The notes: a model not told the origin generated them from the letters alone. 64,000 bases of DNA from Gentiana macrophylla (GCA_026214975.1 CM047813.1:34071871-34135870); one strand, 5' to 3'; counted from the first letter of the stretch, positions 1-10,975 are shown. Numbers and translations are program-made.

Positions 1-76
1 TCAAACATTTCTCTCACATGGCCGAGATCCTCATCTTTAATAGTGAAATAAAGCTGCAGATTCAAGTGCATCAGCA

Positions 77-109
<33 letters not shown>

Positions 110-793
110 AACAAATTCACAATTTCAAGAACAATAGTAAAAATGTCCTTGATCTCTAGCATGTGTGTTCGGTTTAATGTCATAAATATCTATGTTAATC
201 AAAATGTATATTTTTGTGATCTATATGGTACATTTTAGTGTTCTTATCCTGAATCTACAAAAGATACCCTCGAAAGAACTATCAATATAATTTCTACTGA
301 AATTGCTATTTCATTAGTAAAAAAGATTTACAGTAATCAAAAGGAAGATCAATTAATACCATTTCCTCATTACTCTGCTTTGGAAAATTGAGAACACCAT
401 TAGAACTTGTAGTATTAGAAACTTGGAAACCTTGTGATCCTTCTTGACAAAGTCGTACATCAAGCTATGATTCTTTTACCTGAAATTAGTCCATTCACCA
501 AATGTTGTTTTATAGAGGAATGATGTGAGACACGCCGGCGGTCATTTTGGGACAGATAAACAAAACCTACCTTTTACGGCATTGATGGATTTTAGCCCTA
601 TTGACCTATTCAGTTGAATACAAAATTTGCAGAGTTTACCATATTTGGAGGTAAATCCTTTGCAGAAGCTCCCTCGTTGTCACCACACTTTGAACTAGGA
701 ACTTGTATGTGCAATGCATACCTGGTGGAGCTTCCTTTTGTACTTGCATTGTTACTGAAACAGAATCAAACCATCCCTTTCACTTACTCATTG
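1..793. other. Left flank, no gene recognised
   Basis: This AT-rich stretch holds no convincing coding region. A run of about 30 A lies at 79-108 and could be the tail of a retroposon, but no LINE or SINE body was recognised before it. A short open frame at 614-823 runs into the copia LTR at 799 and resembles no known protein. The segment continues on the far side of the copia insertion at 2736. Confidence 0.3.
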
Positions 794-798
794 CTTAA

Positions 799-944
799 TG
801 TTGAGAATAATATTACCGAGTAGTTTATTATTTGCAATTATCTGTATTTTACCGTTTAAGCCTTTTAACCTTCTCCCTATAAATACTTGATGTAATACTC
901 ATTATCAATGATATACAATACAATTACCTTTGCAAATTATCATA
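799..944 (+). repeat. 5' LTR of copia-1
   Basis: The LTR begins TGTTGAGAATAA and ends ATTATCATA, so it has TG...TA rather than TG...CA ends; the 5-bp target duplication fixes these borders. A TATA-like CTATAAATA at about 879 precedes the likely transcription start. It matches the 3' LTR at every base I compared. Confidence 0.93.
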
Positions 945-956
945 TGGTATCGGAGC
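945..956 (+). other. Primer-binding site, tRNA-Met type
   Basis: TGGTATCGGAGC directly follows the LTR. It differs by one base from TGGTATCAGAGC, the usual plant PBS complementary to initiator tRNA-Met. Confidence 0.85.
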
Positions 957-1022
957 CTCTCTGAGATCAAAAAAAAAAAAAAAAAAAAAAAACACAAAAA
1001 AAAAAAAAAAACAGCGACGACC

Positions 1023-1718
1023 ATGTCAGATGTAGAAAACAAATACCGCCACTCATCACGCCTCTTCCTCCTAACGCCGCCATCACTACTCCGACGTTCA
1101 CCCCCTCTTCTGCTATACGCATCACCCGTCTTACGCGCCAAAATTACAATCTGTGGCGTGCTCAAGTCGTCCCCTACCTCAAAGGATAGGGCGTCTTCGG
1201 CTTTGTGGATGGCTCTCTCCCCCCACCGCCATCAACAATCACCACCGGCACCGGAGTCGCCGCAACAACGACCGCGAATCCGTAATTTGCCGCTTGGGGC
1301 GAAAAACAGACAATTTAATACTCTCTTTGATTACCTCCTCCTCTCCGACGATGTTTTGATGCGAGTTTACACGGCCACTACTTCACCGCGATCCGGGTCG
1401 CTCTCTCTACCTCGCTTGCTTCTCGAGCCGGTCGGCTCGTTCAATCACAGCAGCGCCTTGGCATCTACGCCGCAGCGAGACACGCCGGCCACGGATTATT
1501 TCTTCACAATCAAGAGCCTTGCGATCGGCTATCCCTTGCCGGTCACCCTCTCTCTCGACGACGTCACGCCATTGCCTATCTCCTTGTCGGATTAGGTCCC
1601 GAGTTTGATTCGCTTGTTACCATGTTATCGGTTCAACCGTCTCTCTCTCTGGATGATTTGTACTCTCAGCTCCTTACCGCCGAAGCAAGAATTCAGCACC
1701 ACCGCCCCACTGTTATTG
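1023..1718 (+). pseudogene. Copia gag (UBN2-like), frameshifted
   Basis: The ATG at 1023 follows an A-rich leader (970-1010). The capsid-like region is recognisable only when frames are changed. An early block reads YNLWRAQVVPYLKG and then hits a stop where a Gln codon is usual. A later block contains AYLLVGLGPEFDSLVTML and SLSLDDLYSQLLTAEARI, typical of the UBN2 gag domain of plant copia elements. At least two frame changes and one stop separate these blocks. The zinc-knuckle end of gag is absent because the sequence passes at about 1710-1730 straight into reverse transcriptase. The breaks were probably inherited from the parent copy, since the LTRs have not diverged. Confidence 0.8.
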
Positions 1719-2560
1719 CCGCCTTGTCTTACTTTCTTGGCATTGAAGTACTTCCCACCGCTGATGGCCTCTTTCTCACTCAGCGTAAGTATATTCTCCA
1801 ATTATTACAGCGTGCATTCATGGATAAGGCTAAGCCTTGTCAAACGCCTATGAGTACCTCTACTCGCTTGATTTGGGATGATGGCCCTCCATGCTCGATC
1901 CTGTGCTCTCATCGTACTATTGTTGGTGGTCTTGATGACTTTGCTTTCACTAGACCGACATTGCCTTCACCGTCCATCAGTCGGTAAATACATGCATGCC
2001 CCTACTGATGCGCATTGGACTGCTGTCAAGCGTATCCTTCGATATTTGAAGCACACGATTTCTGAGGGATTGTTTTTCTCTCGGACTTCTCCTATTACCA
2101 TCCGGGCCTACTCTGATTCTGACTGGGCGGCTGACTCCGATAACCGTCGCTCCGTTGGTGCTTATTGCGTCTTCCTGGGGTCGAATCTCATCAGTTGGCG
2201 CACCAAGCAACATTTAACTGTCTCCAAGAGTAGCACTGAGGCTGAATACAAAACCTTGTCCAATACTGCTGCTGAGATTCAGTGGCTTTGCAGCTTGCTC
2301 ACCGAAATGGAAGTTCCTTTATCGTCTACTCCGACTCTTTGGTGTGACAACATTGGCGCAACCTATCTTGCACACAATCCGGTGTTTCATGCCCGCACGA
2401 AGCACATTGAGATTGACTTCCACCATGTTCGCGAACTTGTTGCATCCAAACGCCTTGTTATTTCCTTCATCACTTCCAAGGAACAACTTGCGGATGTTTT
2501 AACTAAACCGTTGGGGTCACCGTTGTTCCAATCTATGAAGATCAATCTCCGTGTTCATCC
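1719..2560 (+). pseudogene. Copia reverse transcriptase end plus RNase H, truncated
   Basis: The segment starts inside the last part of the RVT_2 domain (SYFLGIEV, then LFLTQRKYILQLL). It changes frame at about 1890-1990, where a short piece is missing, and continues as copia RNase H. Visible RNase H landmarks are AYSDSDWAAD, SWRTKQHLTVSKSSTEAEY, WCDNIGATYLAHNPVFHART, KHIEIDFHHVRE and ADVLTKPL. The polymerase core with the YVDD-type motif, the integrase and the protease are not present. RNase H itself looks nearly complete, but it cannot be translated from a normal gag-pol frame here. Confidence 0.9.
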
Positions 2561-2570
2561 TCTTCCCACG

Positions 2571-2584
2571 GGATTGCGGGGGCG
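2571..2584 (+). other. Polypurine tract of copia-1
   Basis: GGATTGCGGGGGCG lies immediately before the 3' LTR, in the position of the plus-strand primer. Confidence 0.7.
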
Positions 2585-2730
2585 TGTTGAGAATAATATT
2601 ACCGAGTAGTTTATTATTTGCAATTATCTGTATTTTACCGTTTAAGCCTTTTAACCTTCTCCCTATAAATACTTGATGTAATACTCATTATCAATGATAT
2701 ACAATACAATTACCTTTGCAAATTATCATA
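2585..2730 (+). repeat. 3' LTR of copia-1
   Basis: This is a second 146-bp copy of the LTR. It is followed at once by the CTTAA target duplication at 2731-2735. Confidence 0.93.
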
Positions 2731-2735
2731 CTTAA

Positions 2736-4169
2736 GTATATAGGAAAACACATTCTACAATTATAGGCCCTCATAAAAATTCTAAAATTCAAGCTCATCC
2801 CAATAAATAGAAGTGTGGAAACAACAAGGAAAACCTTGAAGGCATCATCTAGAAAACTATAAAAGATGCAATAAATGCAATGAAGGCAGTTAGTTACCAA
2901 AAAATTGACCACAAATAACTTTATTGCGCAGAACGAGAAGTGAAAAATTAAAATGTTCACAGAGAGACTATTCAACTTAGCGGTATATAATAGAATGTAA
3001 GAACCTGGACTAACCATTAAGAACTACTAGTCGAGATACATGGAAAAAAATGATACAAACTCGACTTAGACAAGACTAATGCATAATGCATCATAGAATC
3101 GCAACTCACTTAGCGATTGCTTTGAAACAAAGACATAAGATCGGGACAACAAAGACCAGAATCGGACATAAATAGACTCAACAAAATAGAGTTACGATGA
3201 AAAAAGCGATATTCCTCAATTTCTATAACAAAGTCGTTGATTTTCTACCGCTAGACCAAATCGTTCTATGAAACAAAAGCTTTAAGATTGTGCTTTAAGA
3301 AGGATTCATGAAGCTTACCTGGGTTCAGTTAATGAACGAGTGGGCAATTTTCCGGTGGTTTGGAGAACGTGGAGGTCGTGGAACAAAGATCTCGACGGTG
3401 GCAACGGTCGTCGGGTTTACGAAGGAAAGAGGCCGGCTTTAAGGCTTTAAAGCTGGAAATCAAACTTTTGTCTACGGAAAGTGGCCGGCTCGATGGAATT
3501 TTTAATGGAAAATGAATGCAAAGCGGCCGGCGCGACATCTCGAGGCTTGAGGAGAAGTCGAACCGGGGTGTGGGTGGGTGGGTGGGTGGGTGTCTAGGGT
3601 TGAACGCAAATGATGTCTCAGGCAAAGAAAAGAATTATATACCATCTTTACTAATTTTTTTAGAGAAAAAAATGAGGAAAAAATAACAAACATTTTTTTT
3701 TCTTAAAGCTCTCGTATCCGAAACCAATTTGTCCAATTAATTCGGAGTTCGGTCCGGATAGTGTCTCACCGGTTCAACTAGAACCCACCGGGTCATCGGT
3801 TGAACCTGTGGATTTACCGTGATTGAGCCGGTTACTTCCCTAAATGAGTTTGCTTGAACATGCCACGTTTCATGACCGGTTCATTAGGTTTGACGGCGAA
3901 TCATCGGACCGGACATAGTTTGATATTTATGCCTTAAACAATTCAATGCTTAAATTAGATTGCTTCCGTCTCCAGACTACTCGTTTTAACGGTCAACCAC
4001 CGGTCCTGTCTGGTTCAAAAAACTATGGATGTGGGATAGACATCTCCAGTCCATGAATTGGGAGTTGACCATGACCTAACTTTGTATACATCGTTTTTTA
4101 CTTACGGATATTCTCAAAATTTCATTTCCCTTTTAATTCTAAAGCGTTTATTAATGTGTTCTGATAAAA
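2736..4169. other. Non-coding or unrecognised stretch, possible reverse-strand first exon
   Basis: No known protein is encoded here. A reverse-strand open frame at 3329-3625 is rich in Pro, Ser and Arg. On the reverse strand it is followed by an AACCCAG|GTAAGC donor-like site at about 3319, so it could be a first exon of a transposon or captured gene, but nothing confirms it. A TGGG-type microsatellite lies near 3567-3592. From 3740 to 3920 several CCGGTTCAACC-like words in both orientations recall common plant repeats. The stretch may be part of the CACTA element that ends at 4920. Confidence 0.3.
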
Positions 4170-4920
4170 GAGAGTTAAACAATTTTAGTGCTGAGATTTT
4201 TGCCACTCACAATTTCTTATAAAAAAAAACTATTTATAGTTTGTTACTAATCCATCAAAATGTTGTCACAAATTTATTATTTTATTTATATTTTGTAAGT
4301 AATCTATCAAAATACTGTCACAAATTTTTTCACTAATTTGTGACAATATATTCTTCGGATTAGCAATGAATTAGCTATGATAAATTTTGTGACTAATCTA
4401 GTTTATCACATATATGTAACAAAAAGGTGTTGAGTGTGGCGTGAAGGTTTGTGACAAAACAGTCACCAAATTCTTATCATTCGCATATTTGTCACAAAAG
4501 TGGTCGCAAGTTCTAGCACAATTATGTTATTTTGTGATTTGTCACTAAACCATTAAAACTTTGTCACAAATCACAAATGAAATATTTTTCACACCTTTTT
4601 CGTCATAAAATTCTCGTCACTAATTAGTGGGTAAATAGATGTGGGCCAAATTTTGCAATAGTGACAAATTAGCTACAATAAATTTCGCGACGAAGATACT
4701 TTGTCACGAAATATGGCGCCGAAATTTGGCGCGAATGTTTGCGACAAAATGGTGACAAGAGGTTTGCTACGTACATTTTTTGTCGCATTGTCATCATGAT
4801 TTGTGGTAAAAATGATTTGTTTTGTATTTTGTCACGAAATAGTAGCAAATATGTCGCAAATTAGTGACGGAATATTTTTGTCACAAATTTCCATCACAAA
4901 TCCGTGAAATTCTAGTAGTG
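4170..4920. mobile_element. Right end of a CACTA (En/Spm-like) DNA transposon
   Basis: The segment ends at 4920 with ATTCTAGTAGTG, whose complement CACTACTAGAAT is the terminal repeat of plant CACTA elements. From about 4240 to 4905 it is filled with TTTGTGAC and GTCACAAA words in both orientations, the usual subterminal repeats that bind the transposase. No transposase coding was recognised. I could not find the left CACTA terminus or a matching 3-bp duplication (CAA follows the right end), so the left border given here is only where the subterminal repeats begin. Confidence 0.75.
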
Positions 4921-5534
4921 CAAGTGTGCCAGAAGTGTGGTGTCGACTGGGAAGATTCAGCTTTCCGAGTATAGGTCAGCAGGAGTAAGCATAGAGTGTT
5001 GAACCGATGATTGCAAGATTCGAGGCAGTTGATGAGTTCGTGACGGAACAAGATGAAGATCCAGTGGTTTTGATTACAAGTGAGAGGTCAGAACCAACCA
5101 GCCATTGGTCACGAGTTAGATGAAGCTGGCAACAGTTGGCATCGGAATCAGCTTTGGGTTCCGAGTGTGGAAGATTGGGAAGGACAATGAAGAATGAAAA
5201 CCTTGAGATGGCAATTGCGGTTTATCTCAGAGCAACCAAGATGTACCAGAGTTGGAACAGTACTGATGGTGATCTTTCAAAGATAGAGATAGAAGAACAC
5301 GAGTTTCTGGGATGAAGTGGAGTGACAACAGAATACGAGCCCAGAGTTGATACAGCAAGCCAACAAAACAATTGAAGTAGATCGTCGCCACCTCGAGATA
5401 GCTCAAGACAGGTGGAAGAGTTGGGAAGATGGAAAAAGAAGAAGACTGTACGAGTTAGGAGACGAAACGCTTCGCAAAGTCCAGAGTTCAACCACCTCTC
5501 GGTTACATTCGAGTTCGAGGACGAAACTCCTCTT
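4921..5534 (+). pseudogene. Decayed gypsy pol 3' end (element A)
   Basis: Only scraps of coding remain. AAGATGAAGATCCAGTG at about 5050 matches the stretch between RNase H and integrase of element C. At 5380-5480 the frame reads LEIAQDRWKSWEDGKRRRL, matching the integrase C-terminal region of C (SAQDRQKSWADVRRRPLEF). Most of the integrase between these points is deleted. The end contains the TCGAGGACGAAACTCCTCTTAAGG boundary region typical of this family, just before the LTR. Confidence 0.8.
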
Positions 5535-5547
5535 AAGGGGGAAGGAA

Positions 5548-7896
5548 TGTAACATCGCGACTTTTCGTAAAAGAGTAAAATAGTCATTGGGTGTATTTAC
5601 TACGACCTAATTATTATTTGTCCCATTTATTTAAGTTAAAAGGAATTAATTAAAGGATTTAGTTATTTAATTAAGGGATTTAATTAAATGGCTATAAAAA
5701 GAAATAATCCCAAATATTTCCCTATAACTTTCACACGCCTATTCTGAAAAAATAAAGAAGAGAACGGCGGCATCAGATGGAAGCAACACAGAGAAGAAAG
5801 CGAAATAAAAGGAAGAACCGTGTGATCAATCCGTTCATCTGTTCAAGACGCCGCAGTAGAGAAAAGTGATCAGCGCGAGGAGATGCAACTTTGGAAAATA
5901 ATATCATTCAATTTCGTAAGTTTTCAGTTTAGCCCCAGTTTTTGTATTCGTAGAGTTCGATTCTTGAAAAATTCGTATCTTTTAATCCGTAGCTCTGTTT
6001 CGCATTCATGAGTAGTCAAAACGATCGTCTTGAAGCGTAGATTAATCTAAAAATAGTTTCATAGCAGTAAACCCAGGTAATCTTCAGTTTTATAGGCTTT
6101 TTCAGTTTCGGTTTTCTCCAAAAGAATAGGATTTTAGGGTTTCTTGTTGATCACATAGGTTTTGGGGTTGTGGATCAACAGTTGTTGCAGCTGCTTGGCG
6201 TGTTGCTTGCGGTTTTGCTGGCAATTAAGGTAAGAGGATCTTCCTATGATTCCAATTATCGTTTATAAGGTTTAGATCAAGTTTTAAGGTGTTTAGATGA
6301 TAGAAAGATGTGTCTTTTCGTTGATCAATGATCATCGATGCTATGATATGATTAGATATAATTTTCTGTGTTTTACTGTGTTTAATTCGATATTATTTGG
6401 GTTAGAATCGGATTAGAATTCATTAAGTGTTGAAATTGGAATTTAGGGCAGCAGGTAGAATGCGTACGCATTGCATATCACTGCGCACGCATTCGTGGTA
6501 CGGGTTGTTTCAGAAAGGTTCTGGTTGTGCAATGCGCACGCATTCCCCAGAATGTCTACGCATTGTTGCAGTAGTTTGTTCAGCCTAGGTTCTGGTTGGT
6601 GAATGCGTACGCATTCAGAGCAATGCGCACGCATTGATCAAACATCATGTTTCAGCAGGTTTTAGAAGCAGGGAATGCGTACGCATTCCAGCTAATGCGC
6701 ACGCATTGCCCTCAGTTTGTGCATAAATGATGTTTAAGCTATGTCTTTCAGTTTCAAACCCTTATTCATGATATGTTAACATTTTATAAACATAAACAAG
6801 CCTGAATTGAGCTTCTGATTCGTTCAGTTAAAACATCGAATGTACTCTTAAAGGGAGCTGAAGTTCGGATCCGTCGGAAGAGCATGATAGGCTTGTGCTT
6901 TGATGGATTAGTATTCATCAATGTCTGTGTATTTGCTAGGCCTTATTAATGTCTAGTGGTCTAGGAAGAGAGTAGTATTTGTGAGGGAGATTAATTGAAA
7001 ACACTTAGGTGGTTAGTTAATCATTTTAATAAATACGTACTTGACTAGTAAAAGATTAAACAACATGTCTCTCTTGGATAGGCACCAGTCTATATCACGA
7101 TGTGTGTGCTACCTCTGAAGGTGGAAGAACTCCGTAGGTCAAAAAAACCCTAAGTATGGAGGGACTCCACTGAGATGTTCGTACTATCGGAGTCTACCTA
7201 TTCTAGCCTCCGTGGATATTGGTGTGATCCACTAATATTTTGCCAAGAGTGTCCCAAAAGTGGATACGCGTAGTGCCCTTGAGTGCGGTTGTGACATAGA
7301 TAAGTTAAGTAGAAATGTTTAGTCAATTCATGTTGATGGACATGGAATGAACCCCAGATTGAGTCGTCACACAAAGATAACTAAACGATTAAATATCTTT
7401 TCTTTATAAGTCTTAATTGTTGTCATAGCTTCTCATTTTTACTAAGTACTTTGTACTTACCTACTTTGCATTTTTTTTTGGTATGCAATGTGGGGTGAGA
7501 AGACGAACATGTTGAGCATGTTTACGAGGAGGATTTCGATGACGACGTTTGACGACGCCTCGTTGAAGATTTATCTTTTATTTATTCTGTTATTCATTTA
7601 ATAGACTTTTTAGTACCTTTGGAGTAGGCTTTTGGTCTTTCGAGACTTGTCGTATGTTTATTTTGGATTTCGTATTTTCCTTTTAATGTAATAAAGTTAC
7701 ATTTCCATCTTTAGTATGGTTAATTTATGTTCATAGTAGCTTTTACGTTTTTACCCGAGTCTTTTTAGCTTCCGTTTGCTTTTATTTGATACGACGACGT
7801 AGATGCTTACGTATAATAATTGATTTATTTAATGCTATATCCGCCGAACGTTTCTCTTCCGGATAAGGGCTCGGTATCCGGGAGTGGGGCGTTACA
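5548..7896 (+). repeat. 3' LTR of gypsy A
   Basis: This 2,349-bp LTR begins TGTAACATCGCGAC and ends GGGGCGTTACA. A TATAAAA box at 5693 lies about 145 bp into the LTR. Then come a leader with an AAGGTAAGAG donor-like site at about 6227, the palindrome array at 6459-6707, a conserved acidic reading frame ending TTTGA at about 7551, and a terminal hairpin region. It lacks the TA/TG microsatellite present in the LTRs of B and C. Confidence 0.9.
6459..6707. repeat. Array of AATGCG-NN-CGCATT palindromes in LTR A
   Basis: Eight copies of a 14-bp self-complementary word (AATGCGTACGCATT or AATGCGCACGCATT and close variants) occur as four pairs. The two members of a pair are about 20-22 bp apart, and pairs repeat roughly every 65-75 bp. 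The array lies about 760 bp downstream of the TATA box, so it should be in the transcribed leader. Confidence 0.85.
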
Positions 7897-7993
7897 GAGT
7901 ACTTCCCACCGCGGTTCAAGCAAACAAGGCGAGTAAGTTTTTGAAACTCAATCAAGGTCTACAGATGATGGTTTCGCAGTACCCAAATAGGTT

Positions 7994-8672
7994 TGACGAT
8001 ACTAGATACCGTCTGTGTGATAATTCGGGCCTAGTTTACTCTAGAGACAGTGATCAAGATCCAAAACACGAGAATAACAAATAAAATGAGGGGTGCGGGT
8101 GTTTAGATTTAGACTGAGCCTAAGAATGTTCTTCTCAAGTTGCCTACATATCCTGGGACTGTTTAAGAATCAAGTCTGACGTAGTTCTAAGGAACATTTA
8201 TATGTGGAACATTGGTGCCCTAGGTTAAAATTGTGTCGTGTCCTTCAAGGACTTTGGTTGACAACCAAATGTGGATACGTGCATGTTAATCTCCATGATT
8301 CTAGGAGATAATTACGCTATCATAAATAATAAGATCAGAGTTGCATTGCTTAGGGATTCTTTCCGTATTTATCTTGTATATATTGCCACGTGGGATAAAG
8401 TGGTGATCAGCTCTATCCGACATGCGGAGAGCTTCAGATTATGCCCTAGCCTGAGCTGTGTGGCCTCTGGCTCTACGGTGCCCGGACCGACCTGCGGTGG
8501 GCTATAAATAGTGCTCGGCAGACTAGATAGACCTCCCTCCTGGGGATGTTGGTCCATAAATTGAGTATTAGCTAGGGCTCCTAGCCCCTAAATGCTTTCC
8601 TTCCCTCTCATTATTTATTTCTTATCCATCTGTGGGAAGACATAAGGCCGAGGCTTAACCCGACCTCTGTCA
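7994..8672. mobile_element. Solo LTR, 679 bp, in gag of gypsy B
   Basis: The insert begins TGACGATACTAG, ends CCTCTGTCA and is flanked by the perfect 5-bp duplication AGGTT. A CTATAAATA box at about 8502 lies in the right half. No internal region or second LTR is present, so this is a solo LTR left by recombination. The parent family is not identified; the orientation is taken from the TATA box. Confidence 0.85.
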
Positions 8673-8797
8673 AGGTTCAACAAGTTGGAAAGGTTCTACC
8701 TTGAGATCATGAGTGTTGAAGAAAAGAATATGGATTTATATAAGAATGGTTGTCCTGAGAAATACAAGAAAGTATGTTGGGAGCTACGCCAAGTGCA

Positions 8798-10506
8798 TGT
8801 TAGATGTAATATCGTCGGATGGATCGAGATCCACCCGACATCGGAATAGTATAGATCTAGATCTAGTCAACCAAAATACATAAAATAAATAGATCTAACC
8901 TACGAGGGGGTTAGATTGCTTACCAGTTTATGGTGAATAAACTCCAAGAACAATCTTCAATCCAAGATCCAAGCTAGATGAGAAGCCACAGTCTTCCAAC
9001 ATATGTCTCCAAGCACCACCAGGTGGATGGTGTTTCAAACCACCGGACCTCCTCGATATGCTATCTTAGAAAAACCCGAAGTTTTTCTAAAACTCGAACC
9101 CAAAGAAAATAGCCGAAAATTCCAAGCTATTTTCCATCCAATATTTCGAATTGTGTTGTGTGTCATAAGGCTTGGGAGAACTCTCTTTATATAGGAGAGT
9201 AATCCTTGTCCTCCAAGGATTTAATAATTAAGAGATAATTATTAGATTAATCCTTATTCCAAATAAAAGATAAATCACACATTAAATAATTATCCAAAAA
9301 AACTAATTCCTTGATAATTAATTAATAATATGCGCCCCTCCCTTAGTAAATAAGGTCCACGCATTTTTTGACACATTGGGCCGAGTCCACGAAAAAAATT
9401 TCTTTTCCATGTATTTAATTATCTAGTCCAACTAAACAATTAATCCACATATCAATTAAATAGTCCAATCCAACTATTTAATTACAATTGAGGTGAAACG
9501 ACGAGAAATCGTATATGCTATATTAGGAGCCACGTCGGGGACCATGGACCCATATTCAGTAGCTACAATAAATTAAATAAAATTATTTGTCAGACCGGAC
9601 AATAATATTCAATCTATTAATTCCGGGATTACACCACCATAAACCCGAAACTGAACTCTGCCGAATATAGATAACTTATACTCAACTATGAGTTGATAAG
9701 CGTCCACTGATATAATCATTACATACAGATAAATCCTCCATAGACTGTTCACTTCGATTCGGGATATCTCCGTAAACCCTTCTCGAAACATATTATCCTT
9801 ATTTACCATTAACCCCCTAGTGATCAATTAGTTCATAACTAACATGATATGAACTGGGCCCATCGATCAGTTTCTAGGGTCAACAAATAAGGGAACTGTC
9901 TGTCTACTTCCCGAGGGAAGGAATGGATTCCATATCTGTGATAGCACCGACTACTCACTCATCCCAGAATAGAGCCAACGAGAAGTGTTGGACCACATAC
10001 TTGCGAAGTGATCCTTACTAACACATCAAACTCTACCCTAGTCTAAGCAGTCATCTGTGATCACCTCAGGATTAAGATTAATCCATATATGATCATCTTG
10101 TGATTTGATAAGACTTCTTGATTACGGAATTATATCGAGAACTCAAATCAAATCGGTCCAGCCCTATATGATTATCATCATATATAAATGCCCTACTAGG
10201 TACCCTATTACCGACAGTCCGGATAAGACTATCACACCTAAAGTGTTCTGGGCGCATTATTAGCAAATTAATCATGAGACCCGTACTCAGATTAATAAAC
10301 ACTACGGACTAAGTTAATTTTAAGTACATCTCACTAGCTCAATACTATTGTGTATAGCCATACACTGAGTTATGTGATTACATAAATGAGGTACTTAGGG
10401 TTTTAAGTAGTGTCTTAAGTATAAGCATACATGCATATAATAAGATGAATTATTAATTCTGTCCTAAAACAATTATATAATTGTCTTTCGGGCACTACAC
10501 CTAACA
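8798..10506 (+). mobile_element. Solo LTR, 1,709 bp, copia Angela-like
   Basis: The insert begins TGTTAGATGTAATATC and ends CTACACCTAACA, giving 6-bp inverted ends (TGTTAG/CTAACA). It is flanked by the duplication GTGCA. A TATATAGG box at about 9188 and the ending TCTTTCGGGCACTACACC resemble large LTRs of Angela-type copia elements. That family call is from memory of the LTR style, not from coding sequence. No coding region or second LTR is present. Confidence 0.82.
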
Positions 10507-10881
10507 GTGCAATGGTGGAGATGCTTAACAAGGCATTGAAAGTCGAGACGTTTAGGAATAAGCCATCAGTGGTTGTGGGAACAAAGAGGTCTTATGAAGT
10601 TGGCCAAGAAAATAGTTATGAAGCACTGCAACAAGATGAGAAAAAGGTTACGGCACCACTTGTGGCAAGGTCAACAGGTAGTGCACCCGTCTGTTCGAAG
10701 TGCAAGAAGAACCATACCGGGGAGTGTTGAACAAGTTCAAGAGGATGTTACACTTGTGGAGACATCGTGCATATTTCAAGAACTTATCCTTCAAGAAACA
10801 CTCAAGGGAATCAAGGAAATAGCAACTGAGGAAGTGCAAGTCGGCCAACAAGGGTGTTTTCTTTGGATGCAGCCGTTCTAG

Positions 10882-10975
10882 GTACCTTTTAGTTTGTATG
10901 TTTTCTTAAAGTATTGTTATGACATGAATTGGATTCACGTTGTAATTGTATTTAAGTAAATGAACCAACTCTTAG
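10882..10975 (+). other. Putative intron between gag and protease, gypsy B
   Basis: A 94-bp AT-rich segment begins GTACCTTTTAG and ends AACTCTTAG. Removing it joins VFSLDAAVL in frame to GTLIMDNLAMSALF, the start of the retroviral-type protease. Leaving it in creates a TAG stop at 10879-10881. Element C has a homologous 96-bp segment at the same place with the same borders. Both borders carry the direct repeat AGGTAC. Confidence 0.7.

Larger units (their letters stand above)
799..2730 (+). mobile_element. Defective Ty1/copia LTR retrotransposon (copia-1)
   Basis: This is a complete insertion of 1,932 bp bounded by two 146-bp LTRs and a perfect 5-bp target duplication, CTTAA, at 794-798 and 2731-2735. 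A tRNA-Met type primer-binding site and a G-rich polypurine tract sit in the expected places. The interior is only about 1.6 kb: a gag region is joined directly to the last part of reverse transcriptase and RNase H, so protease, integrase and most of reverse transcriptase are missing. The LTRs look identical by eye, so the insertion is very recent although the element cannot move itself. The UBN2-type gag and the YFLGIEV and RNase H motifs place it in copia. Confidence 0.95.
4921..7896 (+). mobile_element. Gypsy element A, 5'-truncated remnant
   Basis: This is the 3' part of a gypsy element of the same family as B and C: about 0.63 kb of decayed pol end, a polypurine tract (5535-5547) and a complete 2.35-kb 3' LTR. 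Its LTR ends exactly where gag sequence of element B begins (7897, GAGTACTTCC). That is what an integrase-mediated insertion of A into B would leave. The left half, including the 5' LTR and the matching target duplication, is lost at the CACTA border at 4920. Confidence 0.85.
7897..10881 (+). pseudogene. Gypsy B gag, split by two solo LTRs
   Basis: Three pieces align in order with the gag of element C. At 7897-7993 the frame reads TAVQANKASKFLKLNQGL and MMVSQYPNRF. At 8673-8797 it reads KLERFYLEIMSVEEKN. At 10512-10730 it reads MVEMLNKALKVETFRN, and then a zinc-binding CX2CX3HX4C motif (CSKCKKNHTGEC) ends at a stop. After the stop, codons up to 10881 read VFSLDAAVL before the intron donor. 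The two interruptions lie at AGGTT (7989-7993, 8673-8677) and GTGCA (8793-8797, 10507-10511). The second zinc knuckle seen in C is not clear here. Confidence 0.88.

Noticed and set aside
930..1595. Open frame with a Lys-rich start followed by a Ser/Pro-rich stretch
   Set aside because: It starts in the LTR and A-rich leader and crosses gag in a shifted frame; the true content is decayed copia gag.
3329..3625. Reverse-strand Pro/Ser/Arg-rich frame with a following donor-like GTAAGC
   Set aside because: It was not called as a gene because no known domain, second exon or homologue could be recognised; it is mentioned only as a possible exon.
6459..6707. CRISPR-like array of regularly spaced palindromes
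   Set aside because: Repeats are 14 bp, spacers are themselves repeated and the context is a plant LTR; CRISPR does not occur here.
5548..7896. Reading LTR A as the 5' LTR of element B
   Set aside because: It is preceded by the pol end and a polypurine tract and is followed directly by mid-gag with no PBS, so it is a 3' LTR of a separate element joined to B by insertion.
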